Part shown: one piece after another, positions 53,553-64,000 of the stretch
Position numbering within the stretch: the first letter of the stretch is position 1
How the letters are laid out: each line of letters begins with the position of its first letter
Translations under genes and position numbers: made by a program
NCBI GenBank assembly: GCA_963769665.1
Contig: CAVYMQ010000003.1
Coordinates: 1-64,000 of the forward strand
Origin: JACCTU01 sp963769665
GTDB lineage: Bacteria; Actinomycetota; Thermoleophilia; Gaiellales; Gaiellaceae
DNA length: 64,000 bases
Reading direction: 5' to 3'
Notes under the pieces: generated by a model
The model's input: only the letters and a program-made list of their open reading frames with translations
What the model was told of the DNA's origin: nothing
Database searches by the model: none

Positions 53553-54331
53553 CCGAGCGGCTCCTGGCGCGATGAGCGCCCGTCGAACACCGTCACCGTC
53601 TCGAACCCGGCAGCGCGAGCGTGAGCGACCGCCGCCTCGAGGTCGCGGCCCACATCCTCGGCCTGATGGGCGTCGGAGGCGAGCGTGATCCGCTTCGCCC
53701 CGCGCAGCAACGCGGCGTCCGGGTACAGCTCACCGACCGGCTTGTGGAGCCCGGCCGTCGACACCTCGAGCGCGACCCCGTCGAGGGCGTCGATCACCGG
53801 CTGCCAGTCCCAGTCGACACGGTCGCCGAAGATCTTGACGAGGTCCGGGTGCGCGAGCACGTCGAAGTGTCCGCTCCGCGCCGCGGCCTCGAGCTCGCGG
53901 GCGTAGAGCGCCCAGACCTCCTCGACCGAGTTCCCCGCCCAGAGACCCGGCTGCTGGTCGACGGCGAGCCCGCCGATCCAGTGCACCGAGCCGATCAGGT
54001 AGTCCCAAGGGTACGGCTCGAGCACCTGGGCCAGCTCATCCGCGTGCTCGGGCACCCAGTCCACCTCCAGCCCGAGCTTCACCGGCAGCCCGCGCCGCTT
54101 CGCCTCGAGCACCGCGTCGCAGTAGGAGCCGAGCTCGACCCGGGAGCGCTCGAGCTGGTACGGAAGCGTCCAGAAGTCCCGGGTCTCGCGGAAGTAGTAG
54201 ACGTGCTCGGTGACCCCGATCTCGTCGACGCCGCGCTCCCGGGCCCGCTCGAGGTAGCGCTCGACGCCTTCGACCGAGTGGTCGAGCTCCTCCGCCCCGC
54301 TCCGGAGATGCATGTGGTAATCGACGAGCAC
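53549..54331 (-). CDS. PHP-domain phosphatase (histidinol-phosphatase HisK-like)
   Basis: A 260-residue PHP-family metal-dependent phosphoesterase. Metal ligands appear in the expected order: DYHMHLR, VTEHVYYF, LGLEVDW, GSVHWIGG, LAHPDLVK and LASDAHQ. This set is shared by trinuclear histidinol-phosphate phosphatases and by other PHP phosphatases, so histidine biosynthesis is a likely but unproved role. No other his gene is present in the window. It starts at GTG 54331, with an open 65-bp gap to the divergent MFS gene. Confidence 0.85.
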   Translation of the reverse strand: MLVDYHMHLRSGAEELDHSVEGVERYLERARERGVDEIGVTEHVYYFRETRDFWTLPYQLERSRVELGSYCDAVLEAKRRGLPVKLGLEVDWVPEHADELAQVLEPYPWDYLIGSVHWIGGLAVDQQPGLWAGNSVEEVWALYARELEAAARSGHFDVLAHPDLVKIFGDRVDWDWQPVIDALDGVALEVSTAGLHKPVGELYPDAALLRGAKRITLASDAHQAEDVGRDLEAAVAHARAAGFETVTVFDGRSSRQEPLG

Positions 54332-54396
54332 GAGGCCACTCTGCCCCTCGAACGGGGGATGCCACGAGGCGTCCCTCTTCCGAGGATGCGAAGGTC

Positions 54397-55659
54397 GTGC
54401 GCAGGTTCAGCGACTCCGCTTCACTCGGCCCGCTCGGCGAGCGGCGCTTCTTCCTACTCTTCACCGGCCGCACGATCTCGATGCTCGGGAGCACGATCGC
54501 CCCGGTTGCGCTGGCGTTCGCCGTCGTCGACCTGACGGGGTCGCCGTCCGACCTCGGGATCGTGCTCGCGGCGAGCTTCCTGCCGCAGATCCTCTTCCTC
54601 GTCGTCGGCGGCGTCTGGGCCGACCGGATCCCTCGCCACGTCGTGATGGTCACCGCCGACCTCGTCGGGGCTGCGGCGCAGGGGGTGCTCGCGATCCTCT
54701 TGCTGACCGGCACGGCGCAGGTCTGGCACATCGTCTGCGTCGCGTGCGTGCGCGGGATTGCCGCCGCGTTCTTCATGCCGGCGTCGACCGGCGTCGTTCC
54801 GCAGACCGTCAGCGCGGACCAGCTTCAGCAGGCGAACGCGATCCTCGGCTTCTCCCGCAACACCACTGCGATCCTCGGCGCCGCCGGCGGCGGCCTGCTC
54901 GTCGCCGGGCTCGGGCCGGGTCTCGCGCTCGCGGTCGACGCGGCGACCTACGTCGTCGGCGCGTGCTTCCTCGTGTTCCTCCGGTTGCCGCCGCTGCCGG
55001 CGGCGCGGCGCCACTTCGCGCGCGAGCTGCGTGAGGGCTGGGCGGAGTTCCGCGGCCGTAGGTGGCTCTGGGCCGTGGTCGTGCAGTTCACGTTCATCAA
55101 CGCGTTCTCGTGGGCGGCGTTCTTCGTGCTCGGCCCGTTCGTCGCCGCCTCCTCGCTCGGCGGGGCCGCTGCGTGGGGTCTGATCCTGACCGCGGAGGCT
55201 GCGGGGATGCTCGTCGGCGGGTACATCGCGCTCCGGCACCGGCCGCGCCGGCCATTGCTCGCCGGAAATGCGGCGCTGATCCTGATTGCGCTCCCCCTCG
55301 TCGCGCTCGCGCTCGCCTCGGGCGAGTTCGTGATCGCCGGGGCCGCCTTCTTCGCAGGCGTCGGCGTGGAGTTCTTCGAGGTGCTCTGGGCGACGACGCT
55401 CCAGAGCCGGATCCCGGCGGATCGCCTGTCGCGGGTCAGCTCCTACGACTGGCTCGGCTCGTTCGCGCTCGTCCCGCTCGGGACGATCCTCATCGGGCCG
55501 CTCGCCCTGTCGATCGGGCTTGCCAACACGCTCTGGCTGGCGGCAGGGATCGTCGTCGCGGGCACGCTCTCGGTGATCGCGTTCGGCGGCGTCAGGCAGC
55601 TCGTCGAGTCGCCGCCCGCGGCCGCCGAGCCGCCGCAGCGCTTGTCACTCGCCGCCTAG
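54397..55659 (+). CDS. Major facilitator superfamily exporter (EntS-like)
   Basis: A 420-residue membrane transporter with about 12 predicted helices. The first-loop signature is GGVWADRIPRHVVM, the standard MFS motif between helices 2 and 3. SFLPQILFLVVGG and SRNTTAILGAAGGGLLVA resemble the MFS_3 group that contains the enterobactin exporter EntS and many drug exporters. The substrate is unknown. The end of the gene overlaps the convergent ispD by 15 nt. It interrupts the otherwise minus-strand housekeeping block, which suggests later insertion. Confidence 0.88.
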   Translation: MRRFSDSASLGPLGERRFFLLFTGRTISMLGSTIAPVALAFAVVDLTGSPSDLGIVLAASFLPQILFLVVGGVWADRIPRHVVMVTADLVGAAAQGVLAILLLTGTAQVWHIVCVACVRGIAAAFFMPASTGVVPQTVSADQLQQANAILGFSRNTTAILGAAGGGLLVAGLGPGLALAVDAATYVVGACFLVFLRLPPLPAARRHFARELREGWAEFRGRRWLWAVVVQFTFINAFSWAAFFVLGPFVAASSLGGAAAWGLILTAEAAGMLVGGYIALRHRPRRPLLAGNAALILIALPLVALALASGEFVIAGAAFFAGVGVEFFEVLWATTLQSRIPADRLSRVSSYDWLGSFALVPLGTILIGPLALSIGLANTLWLAAGIVVAGTLSVIAFGGVRQLVESPPAAAEPPQRLSLAA

Positions 55660-56319
55660 GAGCGCCTCGACGAGCTCGAGGTCGGCCGGCTCGGTGACCT
55701 TGAGCAGCCGGTGGTCGCCCTCGACGACGGCGACTCGTCCTCCGGCCGCCTCGACCAGCGAGGAGCAGTCGGTCGCCTCCGCGACGTCTCCGCCGAGCGC
55801 CGTGCGCAAAGAGTCGGCCAAGAACGCCTGCGGCGTCTGCACGATGACGAGATCGCCGCGGTCGACCGTCTCGACGACTTCGCCGCCCTTCACACGCTTG
55901 ATCGTGTCGGCGACGGGCAGCGCCGGGACCGCACCGTGAAACCCCTCGCCGAGCGGCTTTAGGACGCGCTCGAAGATCTCGTCGCTCACGAGTGGCCGCG
56001 CCGCGTCGTGCACCACGATCACCGAGGCGTCGTCAGGGACCTCGGCAACCGCTGCGCGTACCGACTCGGCTCGCGTCGCGCCGCCGGTGACGCAGGCGAC
56101 GACCTTGCCTGCGCCGAGCTCCTCGGCGAGCAGGATCGCGGGCTCCTCCCAGCCTTCGGGCACCGCGACCACGATCGAGTCGATCCAGTCGCAGGCCTCG
56201 AGCCGCTCGAGCGGCTCGGCGAGCAACGGCCGGTCGCGCAGGTTCGCGAACGCCTTCGGCCGGTCCAGCCCGAGCCGCTCGCCGCTTCCTGCAGCGGCGA
56301 GCACGGCCCAGACAGACAT
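55645..56319 (-). CDS. ispD: 2-C-methyl-D-erythritol 4-phosphate cytidylyltransferase
   Basis: A 224-residue MEP-pathway nucleotidyltransferase. It starts at ATG 56319 with WAVLAAAGSGERLGLDRPKA, the CTP-binding Gly-rich loop with conserved Arg and Lys. VVHDAARPLV and TPQAFLADSL follow, and the C-terminal VVEGDHRLLKVTEPADLELV ends the domain. It uses CTP to activate methylerythritol phosphate. carD is 10 nt upstream on the same strand, the arrangement usual in actinobacteria. Confidence 0.93.
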   Translation of the reverse strand: MSVWAVLAAAGSGERLGLDRPKAFANLRDRPLLAEPLERLEACDWIDSIVVAVPEGWEEPAILLAEELGAGKVVACVTGGATRAESVRAAVAEVPDDASVIVVHDAARPLVSDEIFERVLKPLGEGFHGAVPALPVADTIKRVKGGEVVETVDRGDLVIVQTPQAFLADSLRTALGGDVAEATDCSSLVEAAGGRVAVVEGDHRLLKVTEPADLELVEALLGGE

Positions 56320-56329
56320 GCAGGACGAG

Positions 56330-56869
56330 CTAGCTGGCGGCGGCGGCGGTCTTGGCGCGCGTGGTGCGCTTCTTGCCGCCGTTGGCGCCGACGTTGGACA
56401 GGACATCCTCGAGCCACTCGGCGGCCTCTTCGGCGTCCATGCCCTTCGCGTACATCAGCTCGGAGGCGAGGATCTTCTTCGCCTTCACGAACATCTGCTT
56501 CTCGCCGGTCGACAGACCCTTCTCGTGATCCCGGAGCGAAAGGTTGCGAACGACCTCTGCCAGCTCCAGCACGTCGCCGGTCTTCATCTTGTCGCGGTTG
56601 TGCTTGAAGCGGCGATTCCAGTTCTTCGGCATCTGTGTGCCGCCGCCCTTGAGCGCCTTCACAACGACTTCGACCATCTTCTCGTCGATCACGGGCCGAA
56701 GGCCTACCGCCTCTGCGTTCTCGGCTGGAACCTGGACCGTCATGTCGTTGTGGAGGATCCGGATCGTCAGGTAGTCGCGCTTCTGACCCAGCACCTCACG
56801 CGATTCCTTCTTGACAACTGTTCCCGCCCCGTGATGGGGGTAGACCACCTTCGCGCCGACCTTGAACAA
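56330..56869 (-). CDS. carD: CarD-family transcriptional regulator
   Basis: A 179-residue RNA polymerase-binding protein. The N-terminal Tudor-like RID domain reads FKVGAKVVYPHHGAGTVV. The C-terminal helical domain contains MPKNWNRRFKHNRDKM, which carries the DNA-contacting Trp. CarD stabilises open promoter complexes, notably at rRNA promoters. The TTG at 56869 is chosen because GGGAGGA lies 6 nt upstream and homologues begin at this point. The last 15 residues are a Lys/Arg/Ala-rich extension. A promoter lies upstream and overlaps the disA terminator. Confidence 0.92.
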   Translation of the reverse strand: MFKVGAKVVYPHHGAGTVVKKESREVLGQKRDYLTIRILHNDMTVQVPAENAEAVGLRPVIDEKMVEVVVKALKGGGTQMPKNWNRRFKHNRDKMKTGDVLELAEVVRNLSLRDHEKGLSTGEKQMFVKAKKILASELMYAKGMDAEEAAEWLEDVLSNVGANGGKKRTTRAKTAAAAS

Positions 56870-56945
56870 GCCGAGTCCTCCCGTTCTGGAATGCCTCATC
56901 CGCCAAGAAGCCGGCGCTTCGTGCTGCGCCGGCGACAGTTACAGA

Positions 56946-56974
56946 ATCGTAGCATTTCCAGGGGTTTTCGGCAA
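56946..56974 (-). promoter_or_regulatory. Putative carD promoter
   Basis: On the minus strand TTGCCG (56969-56974), 17 nt, then TACGAT (56946-56951). The -35 box lies in the loop and right arm of the upstream terminator hairpin. The start codon is 77 nt downstream. Confidence 0.45.
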
Positions 56975-56981
56975 AACCCCT
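56960..56981 (-). terminator. Terminator hairpin after disA
   Basis: AGGGGTTTT (56960-56968) and AAAACCCCT (56973-56981) form a perfect 9-bp stem with the 4-nt loop CGGC, 30 nt past the disA stop. No long T-tract follows. Confidence 0.6.
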
Positions 56982-57010
56982 GCTCTTTGCGGACTTAGGG
57001 GCTCCCCTAC

Positions 57011-58162
57011 CTACAACTGGAGGTAGCGGTCGACCAGGTTGTGCTCCTGGAGTCGCCGCAACCCCTCTCGGATGTCCCGGGCCCGGACCGCACCCACCCC
57101 GTCCACCGCTTCCAGGTCCCTCTGGGACGCCCGAACGATCGCCTCGAGGTTGGCCAGCTGCTCGACGACGTGCCGGATCACGCTGTCCGGCAGGCGCGGG
57201 ATGTGGGACAGAACGCGGTATCCGCGGGGCTGCACCGAGTGATCGAGCGGGTTCGTGGTGGCCGCGTAGCCGAGCACGGCCAGGAGCTCGAACTCGAGCA
57301 GCTCCTTGTAGGCGAGCTCGGTGAGCGCCTGCAGGCCCTCGCGCGTGGCGTCCACCCCGCCCTTGCCGTGGTAGTCGTAGACCACGGCGGCCTTCTCGCG
57401 CGGAACCTCGCCGACGAGCTCCTCGAGCTGCATCCGGATCATCCGGCCCTCGCTGCCGAGCTCCACGCAGGAACGCTCGATCTCCTCGGCCATCCGGGTC
57501 GTCAGCTCGGCGCGCTGGAGAACGACGAGCACGTCGTCGAGCACGACGGCGTTCTGGAACTCGAGCGCCGTCAGCCGCGTCAGCACGTGGTCGAGCCGCT
57601 GCCGGTACGTCTCGAGCGTCGCGAGCGCCTGGTTCGTCTTGGCGAGCACGTCGGCGACGATCTCGAGCTGGTAGCGGCGCTTACCGAGGAACACGGTCAC
57701 GGTCTCGCGTTGCTGCGAGATCGAGATCACGAGCGCATCGGTCTGCTTGGCCACGCGCTCGGCGGTGCGATGCCGGGTGCCCGTCTCGGACGACGCGATC
57801 GTCGGGTCGGGCATCAGCTGGACGTTCGCGTAGGCGAGACGGGAGATGTCCGCGCTGATGATGATCGCCCCGTCCATCTTCGCGACCTCGTACAGCAGCT
57901 GGGGCGTGAAGGGCAGTTCGAGCTTCATGCCGCCGGAGTAGAGGAACGACAGCTCGTCGGGATCGCCGATCACGATCAGCGCGCCCTCCTTCGAGCGGAT
58001 GATGTCGTCGATCCCGGCGCGCAGCTCGGTGCCCGGCGCGACCTGCGCGATCGCAGCCAGGAGGATCGGATCGCGGCGCTGGTCGACCTCGGCGCGGGTG
58101 CGCGGGACGCCGACTTCGGGCGCCCAGCCTGCGCGTTCAGTCGTCTTGCGCTCTGCGCTCAT
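57011..58162 (-). CDS. disA: DNA integrity scanning diadenylate cyclase
   Basis: A 383-residue enzyme that makes c-di-AMP from two ATP while scanning DNA for branched structures. The DAC domain (about 15-155) has the catalytic MDGAIIIS (DGA) and GTRHRTAERV (RHR) motifs. A helical linker follows, then C-terminal helix-hairpin-helix motifs (VDGVGAVRARDIREG) for DNA binding. ATG 58162 lies within the end of radA, which overlaps it by 26 nt; a TTG just before it is less likely. RadA is known to control DisA in Bacillus, so the coupling is meaningful. Confidence 0.94.
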   Translation of the reverse strand: MSAERKTTERAGWAPEVGVPRTRAEVDQRRDPILLAAIAQVAPGTELRAGIDDIIRSKEGALIVIGDPDELSFLYSGGMKLELPFTPQLLYEVAKMDGAIIISADISRLAYANVQLMPDPTIASSETGTRHRTAERVAKQTDALVISISQQRETVTVFLGKRRYQLEIVADVLAKTNQALATLETYRQRLDHVLTRLTALEFQNAVVLDDVLVVLQRAELTTRMAEEIERSCVELGSEGRMIRMQLEELVGEVPREKAAVVYDYHGKGGVDATREGLQALTELAYKELLEFELLAVLGYAATTNPLDHSVQPRGYRVLSHIPRLPDSVIRHVVEQLANLEAIVRASQRDLEAVDGVGAVRARDIREGLRRLQEHNLVDRYLQL

Positions 58163-59486
58163 CAAGCCCTGCTCTCGTCGCTTCCCGCAGCGTCTCTACC
58201 GTGAGCAAGGCTAGCGTCCCGCGCCCGGTGGTGCCGCTGGGCACGAGGGCGGTCTTCAACCCGAGCTTGGCGCACTCCTCGAGGCGCCGCTCGGCCTGCG
58301 CGGCCGGCCGGAGCCGTCCGGTCAACCCGATCTCACCGAAGGTGGCGAGTCCTTCGTGCACCGCCTGGCCCTTCGCCGCCGAGGCGATCGCCAGCGCGAT
58401 CGGCAGGTCCGCGCCCGGTTCGTCGACGCGAACGCCGCCGGCGACGTTGACGAAGACGTCCGCCTGGCCGAGCGCGAGCCCGGTGTGGCGGGAGAGCACC
58501 GCGACGATCATCGCGAGCCGCTTCGGGTCGACTCCCGTTCCGACGCGACGCGGCATCGCCAGGTCCGTGGGCGAGACGAGCGCCTGCACCTCGAGCAGGA
58601 TCGGCCGCGTCCCCTCGAGTGCGCAGGCGACGGCGCTGCCCGGTTCCCCGGCGACGGTGCGCCCGAAGAGCTCCGATGGGTCGGGGACGCCGACGAGCCC
58701 GGCGCCGGTCATCTCGAAGACGCCGAGCTCGTTCGTCGAGCCGAAGCGGTTCTTGGTCGCGCGCAGCACGCGGTGCGCGTGGTACCGATCGCCCTCGAAC
58801 TGGAGCACGCAGTCGACGAGGTGCTCGAGCACGCGCGGCCCGGCGACCGCGCCGTCCTTCGTCACGTGGCCGACGAGGATCGTCGCAACCCCCGACTCCT
58901 TCGCGACGCGGAGCAGCCGAGAGGCCGCCTCGCGCACCTGCGCGACCGACCCGGGCGCGGACCCGAGCTCCGACGAGTAGAGCGTCTGCACGGAGTCGAT
59001 CACGCACACGTCGGGCCGCTCGCGCTCGAGCGTCGCGCAAACCGTCTCGAGCTCCGTCTCGGCGAGAATCTCGACCCGCTCCGCACCTCCCAGCCGCTGT
59101 GCGCGCAGCTTGACCTGGGCGGTGGACTCCTCGCCGGTCACGAGCAACGCGCGGCGGTCGACCGAGATCGCGCTCAGCGCGGAGAGCAGCAGCGTGGACT
59201 TGCCGACGCCGGGCTCGCCGCCGACCAGGACGAGGGACGCCGGGACGAGCCCGCCTCCGAGCACGCGGTCGAGCTCCGGAACGCCCGTGCTGATGCGCGT
59301 CGCCTCCTCGGCGTCGACGTCGACGAGGCGTAGGAGCGGCTTCGCGCGGGCCTTCGCGGCGCGCACGTCGGGCGGTGCCTCCTCGACCAGGCTCCCGAAC
59401 GTGCCGCAGCCGGGGCACTTGCCGAACCAGCGGCCGGACGAGTGACCGCACTCCGCACACGCAAAGACCGTCGCCGCTTTCGCCAC
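58137..59486 (-). CDS. radA: DNA repair protein RadA (Sms)
   Basis: A 449-residue RecA-like helicase that drives branch migration in recombination. The N-terminal C4 zinc finger is CAECGHSSGRWFGKCPGC. The RecA-like ATPase follows, with Walker A GGEPGVGKST, Walker B VCVIDSVQTL and the family-specific KNRFG motif. The C-terminal Lon-protease-like domain (DLPIALAIASAAKGQ) lacks the protease residues. Length is normal. It overlaps disA as one operon, as in Firmicutes. Confidence 0.95.
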   Translation of the reverse strand: MAKAATVFACAECGHSSGRWFGKCPGCGTFGSLVEEAPPDVRAAKARAKPLLRLVDVDAEEATRISTGVPELDRVLGGGLVPASLVLVGGEPGVGKSTLLLSALSAISVDRRALLVTGEESTAQVKLRAQRLGGAERVEILAETELETVCATLERERPDVCVIDSVQTLYSSELGSAPGSVAQVREAASRLLRVAKESGVATILVGHVTKDGAVAGPRVLEHLVDCVLQFEGDRYHAHRVLRATKNRFGSTNELGVFEMTGAGLVGVPDPSELFGRTVAGEPGSAVACALEGTRPILLEVQALVSPTDLAMPRRVGTGVDPKRLAMIVAVLSRHTGLALGQADVFVNVAGGVRVDEPGADLPIALAIASAAKGQAVHEGLATFGEIGLTGRLRPAAQAERRLEECAKLGLKTALVPSGTTGRGTLALLTVETLREATRAGLDERRAQDD

Positions 59487-59522
59487 CTCGCCAACCTAGC
59501 CACGGGGTAGGACGGCGACGTG

Positions 59523-60431
59523 TCAGCTCTGTGCCGGTTCGAGCACAGGCGTCCGGCGGGTCACCGACGCGACGATCAGCCCGGCGAGGATGCACGCCGC
59601 GCCGGCCAGTTGCCAGTGCGAGGGCGACTCGTCGAGCAGCAACGCGGCGAACAGCACCGCGCACAGCGGCTGAAAGGTGAGCATCACCGAACTGAGCGCG
59701 GCCGGCAGACGCGGGAGCGAGATCGTGATCAGCAGCCAGCCGAAGACCTGCGAGCTGAGCGCGAGCACGATCAGCCAGCCGGTGGCGCCGAGGGACGGCA
59801 GCAGGTCGAGGTCGCCGGCGATCGCACCCCAGACGCCGCACCCGATCGCAGACGCCAGCGTGGCGTCGAAGAGCGGACCGGCCGGTCGGCGCAGATCACC
59901 GCCGGCCTCGCGCAGCGTGAGCAGGAACCCCGAGTACGCCACGCCGGTCAGGACCCCGAAGACCGCCCCGAGGGCCGGGTTCGCACCGTACGCGCCCTCC
60001 TCGAGAACGCCCGAGATGAGCACGACGCCGACGCCGACGATCGGGATCGACGCTAGCGCGGCACGCGGCGGACGCTCGCCGAGCAAGGCCCACGCGAGCA
60101 CCGCAACGAGCACGACCTGCGTGTTCCCGAGCACGGTCGCGAGCCCCGCCCCGACCTGCTCGATCGCGTGATGCCAGAGGATCAGGTCCGCTGCGAAGAA
60201 CACTCCCGCCGTCCACGCGATCAACCTCGCTCGACGCGGGCGGGGCCCATAGCGCCGGTCCTCGAACCAGGCGATCAGCCAGAGCGGCGGCAGCGCCCAG
60301 AGACAGCGGAAGAACGCACCGGTGCTCGGCGACACCTCCGAGTAGCGATAGAGGATCGCCGAGAACGAGATCGCGAGCGCACCCGCGAGCACGAGCGGGA
60401 TCGGTCGTCGGCCGAGCGCCGTCGCAGGCAC
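59523..60431 (-). CDS. EamA/DMT-family transporter
   Basis: A 302-residue membrane protein with ten predicted helices in two EamA repeats, the drug/metabolite transporter layout. The first repeat includes AISFSAILYRYSEVSPSTGA and the second ISLPRLPAALSSVMLTFQPL. Such proteins move small organic molecules, often outward, but the substrate is unknown. The start is GTG 60431 or the adjacent TTG 60434. It sits between clpC and radA, an order not seen in the Firmicutes version of this block. Confidence 0.85.
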   Translation of the reverse strand: MPATALGRRPIPLVLAGALAISFSAILYRYSEVSPSTGAFFRCLWALPPLWLIAWFEDRRYGPRPRRARLIAWTAGVFFAADLILWHHAIEQVGAGLATVLGNTQVVLVAVLAWALLGERPPRAALASIPIVGVGVVLISGVLEEGAYGANPALGAVFGVLTGVAYSGFLLTLREAGGDLRRPAGPLFDATLASAIGCGVWGAIAGDLDLLPSLGATGWLIVLALSSQVFGWLLITISLPRLPAALSSVMLTFQPLCAVLFAALLLDESPSHWQLAGAACILAGLIVASVTRRTPVLEPAQS

Positions 60432-60457
60432 CAAGTCTTTTTATCCAGAAACGAAAA

Positions 60458-60480
60458 AGCGGGCCGCCACATCGCCCGCT
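60458..60480 (-). terminator. Rho-independent terminator between clpC and the EamA gene
   Basis: Read on the minus strand, AGCGGGC pairs with GCCCGCT and is followed by TTTTTCG. Stem GCGGGC/GCCCGC with a 9-nt loop plus an extra A-T pair. It is the best intrinsic terminator in the window, 290 nt past the clpC stop and 27 nt before the EamA start. Confidence 0.7.
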
Positions 60481-60769
60481 CTTTCGCCTCGTAGGGAGCG
60501 CCCGCCGCATCGGCGCCCCGTTCTTCGATCTGGATGGAGTCTCCCTCGGCGGCGCCGGTTGATTCCTCCCCCTTTCAGTGATTCACCCGTTCGGTTCACT
60601 TTCTCCCCCAACCGGGGTAGGCGCGAAGCGACGACGTGTCGCACAGTGAGCTTGCGAGAGTCGTGGGGGGCCGCAGCCCACTCTCTCGCGGCAGACGGCG
60701 GCTCGGGATTACCCGGGTCGCCGTCGACATTTCCGGGGCGCAGCGCCCGCGCTCAGGGCGCGGAACGGC
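60481..60769. other. Non-coding gap between clpC and the EamA terminator, with a long hairpin
   Basis: About 290 bp without a credible gene on either strand. It contains a bipartite hairpin (GACGGCG 60694-60700 with CGCCGTC 60719-60725, inner CGGG/CCCG) and a smaller GTGGG/CCCAC stem near 60662-60680. It is probably transcribed as a long clpC 3' region, or holds a small RNA ending at the terminator. I recognise no RNA family. Confidence 0.35.
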
Positions 60770-63283
<2,514 letters not shown>

Positions 63284-63399
63284 GTGTCCCTCGGCCCCCT
63301 TTCTTGATCGGCTACCGGTCGAAGGGTAGGGGCATGGTACCCGAGCCCCCGGCACCCACCGCATGCGTTCACGGTCTCACTTGATCGTGCGACAGAAGC

Positions 63400-63476
63400 G
63401 GAGAAATTCCTCTCCGGGACGTTCCCGTAGGTGCTATCTCCGCGTAGGAGCCCCGCTGCGGTGGCGGTCTCCCACC
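63400..63476. other. Cluster of four short stem-loops between clpC and the glycosyltransferase gene
   Basis: Consecutive inverted repeats: GGAGA/TCTCC (63400-63415), GGGA/TCCC (63416-63426), CTCC/GGAG (63438-63450) and GGTGG/CCACC (63460-63476). They lie upstream of both divergent start codons. This may be a structured RNA or chance in GC-rich DNA; no known family was recognised. Confidence 0.3.
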
Positions 63477-63505
63477 AAGAGCCGATCCCCTGCTCGGACC
63501 CGCAC

Positions 63506-63511
63506 TACAGT
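63506..63511 (+). promoter_or_regulatory. Putative -10 box (TACAGT) of the glycosyltransferase gene
   Basis: TACAGT, the same hexamer as in the gltA/icd palindrome, ends 8 nt before GTG 63520, with no Shine-Dalgarno sequence between. Confidence 0.35.
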
Positions 63512-63519
63512 GCGACGAA

Positions 63520-64000
63520 GTGAAGGCGCTCGTCGTCCTCACCCAGCCCCCGCTTCCGGAGGGCGGGGCACCAGGAAAGTGCGCGGTTGCGCTCCTCCGC
63601 GGCCTCGTCGCCCATGGCGTCGAGGTCCGTGCGCTCGCCGCCCGTCAGCACTTCGCGGTCGCCGGCGAGCCGCCCGCCGACCTACCGGTAGAAGTGGTCG
63701 ACGTTCCTCCGGAGCCGCCCGGTTGGGCTGCCCGCGCGAACCGCTGGCGTCATCCGCGCGGAGAGCTCGGGCGTGGGATCTTCGCGGAGCGCGTGCGCGA
63801 GGCCGCCCGCGCCGTCGACGTCGTCCACCTGGAGGAAACGGAGACTGCCTGGTGCGACCAGGGCATTGCTACCCCGAGCCTCGTGCACATGCACTTCCTA
63901 GTCCGTCGCGACCGCTCGTTCGGGCCGCCGTGGCGGGGGTCGTTCCGAGACGTCCTGGAGTTCTCCGCCGCCGAGCGCGCCGCGGTCCGGCGCCACCGGC
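63520..64000 (+). CDS. Glycosyltransferase family 4-like protein (5' part only)
   Basis: The frame from GTG 63520 stays open to the window edge, giving 160 residues. It begins VKALVVLTQPPLPEGGAPGK followed by a helix ALLRGLVAHGVEVRALA, the typical N-terminal Rossmann half of GT-B retaining glycosyltransferases, where the Gly-rich loop contacts the acceptor or donor. VDVVHLEETETAW and SLVHMHFLVRRDRS fit the next strands. The catalytic C-terminal half lies beyond the window, so donor and acceptor are unknown. Confidence 0.75.
   Translation, partial: MKALVVLTQPPLPEGGAPGKCAVALLRGLVAHGVEVRALAARQHFAVAGEPPADLPVEVVDVPPEPPGWAARANRWRHPRGELGRGIFAERVREAARAVDVVHLEETETAWCDQGIATPSLVHMHFLVRRDRSFGPPWRGSFRDVLEFSAAERAAVRRHR

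Overview
The window comes from a high-GC bacterium with strong G/C preference at third codon positions, frequent GTG and TTG starts, and many start/stop overlaps of the GTGA, ATGA or TTGA kind. Gene content (CarD, a LAL-type LuxR regulator, an acyl-CoA carboxylase with fused biotin carboxylase and carrier, collagen-like and NlpC/P60 secreted proteins) fits a deep-branching actinobacterium. The class Thermoleophilia (Gaiellales/Solirubrobacterales) is my best guess, but this is inference from style and content, not a database match. Several genes seem to be transcribed leaderless, with a TANNNT box 6-9 nt before the start codon.

Central metabolism dominates the left part. 876-4524 is a three-gene succinate:quinone reductase of the non-classical type (flavoprotein, iron-sulfur subunit, CCG-domain subunit, no membrane anchor genes). 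9219-10760 is ATP-type PEP carboxykinase. 14824-17959 holds citrate synthase divergent from isocitrate and malate dehydrogenases, with a perfect 24-bp palindrome in the 35-bp gap. 22471-25129 is sucC-sucD with a methyltransferase gene between them. 27357-29117 and 34196-35782 encode the two acyl-CoA carboxylase subunits. Between these lie a collagen-like protein, a decayed LuxR helix-turn-helix gene, a large LAL regulator, a cupredoxin lipoprotein, an M29 aminopeptidase, two overlapping Xer recombinases, a YlbL-type PDZ/Lon protease, two NlpC/P60 hydrolases, a JmjC-like cupin with an acidic N-terminal open frame, and a Suc/Fer-like protein.

30979-47612 is a signalling region. It has two membrane GGDEF proteins (one with HD-GYP), then a four-gene operon: a 2140-residue soluble hybrid kinase with eleven 92-residue poly-HAMP repeats, stand-alone CheR, stand-alone CheB, and a REC-PAS-GAF-PAS histidine kinase. 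No CheA, CheW or chemoreceptor gene is present. A short palindrome recurs three times between 27.7 and 36.2 kb; two copies bound a small HTH gene.

47613-63283 is a housekeeping block on the minus strand whose order (clpC, radA, disA, carD, ispD, ispF, gltX, cysS, rlmB, yacP-like, sigH, tRNA-Thr) parallels the Firmicutes clpC-to-sigH region, interrupted by EamA, MFS, PHP, mutY and GNAT genes. A LexA-type box lies in front of the sigH-like gene. The right edge cuts a glycosyltransferase and the left edge cuts a metallophosphoesterase.
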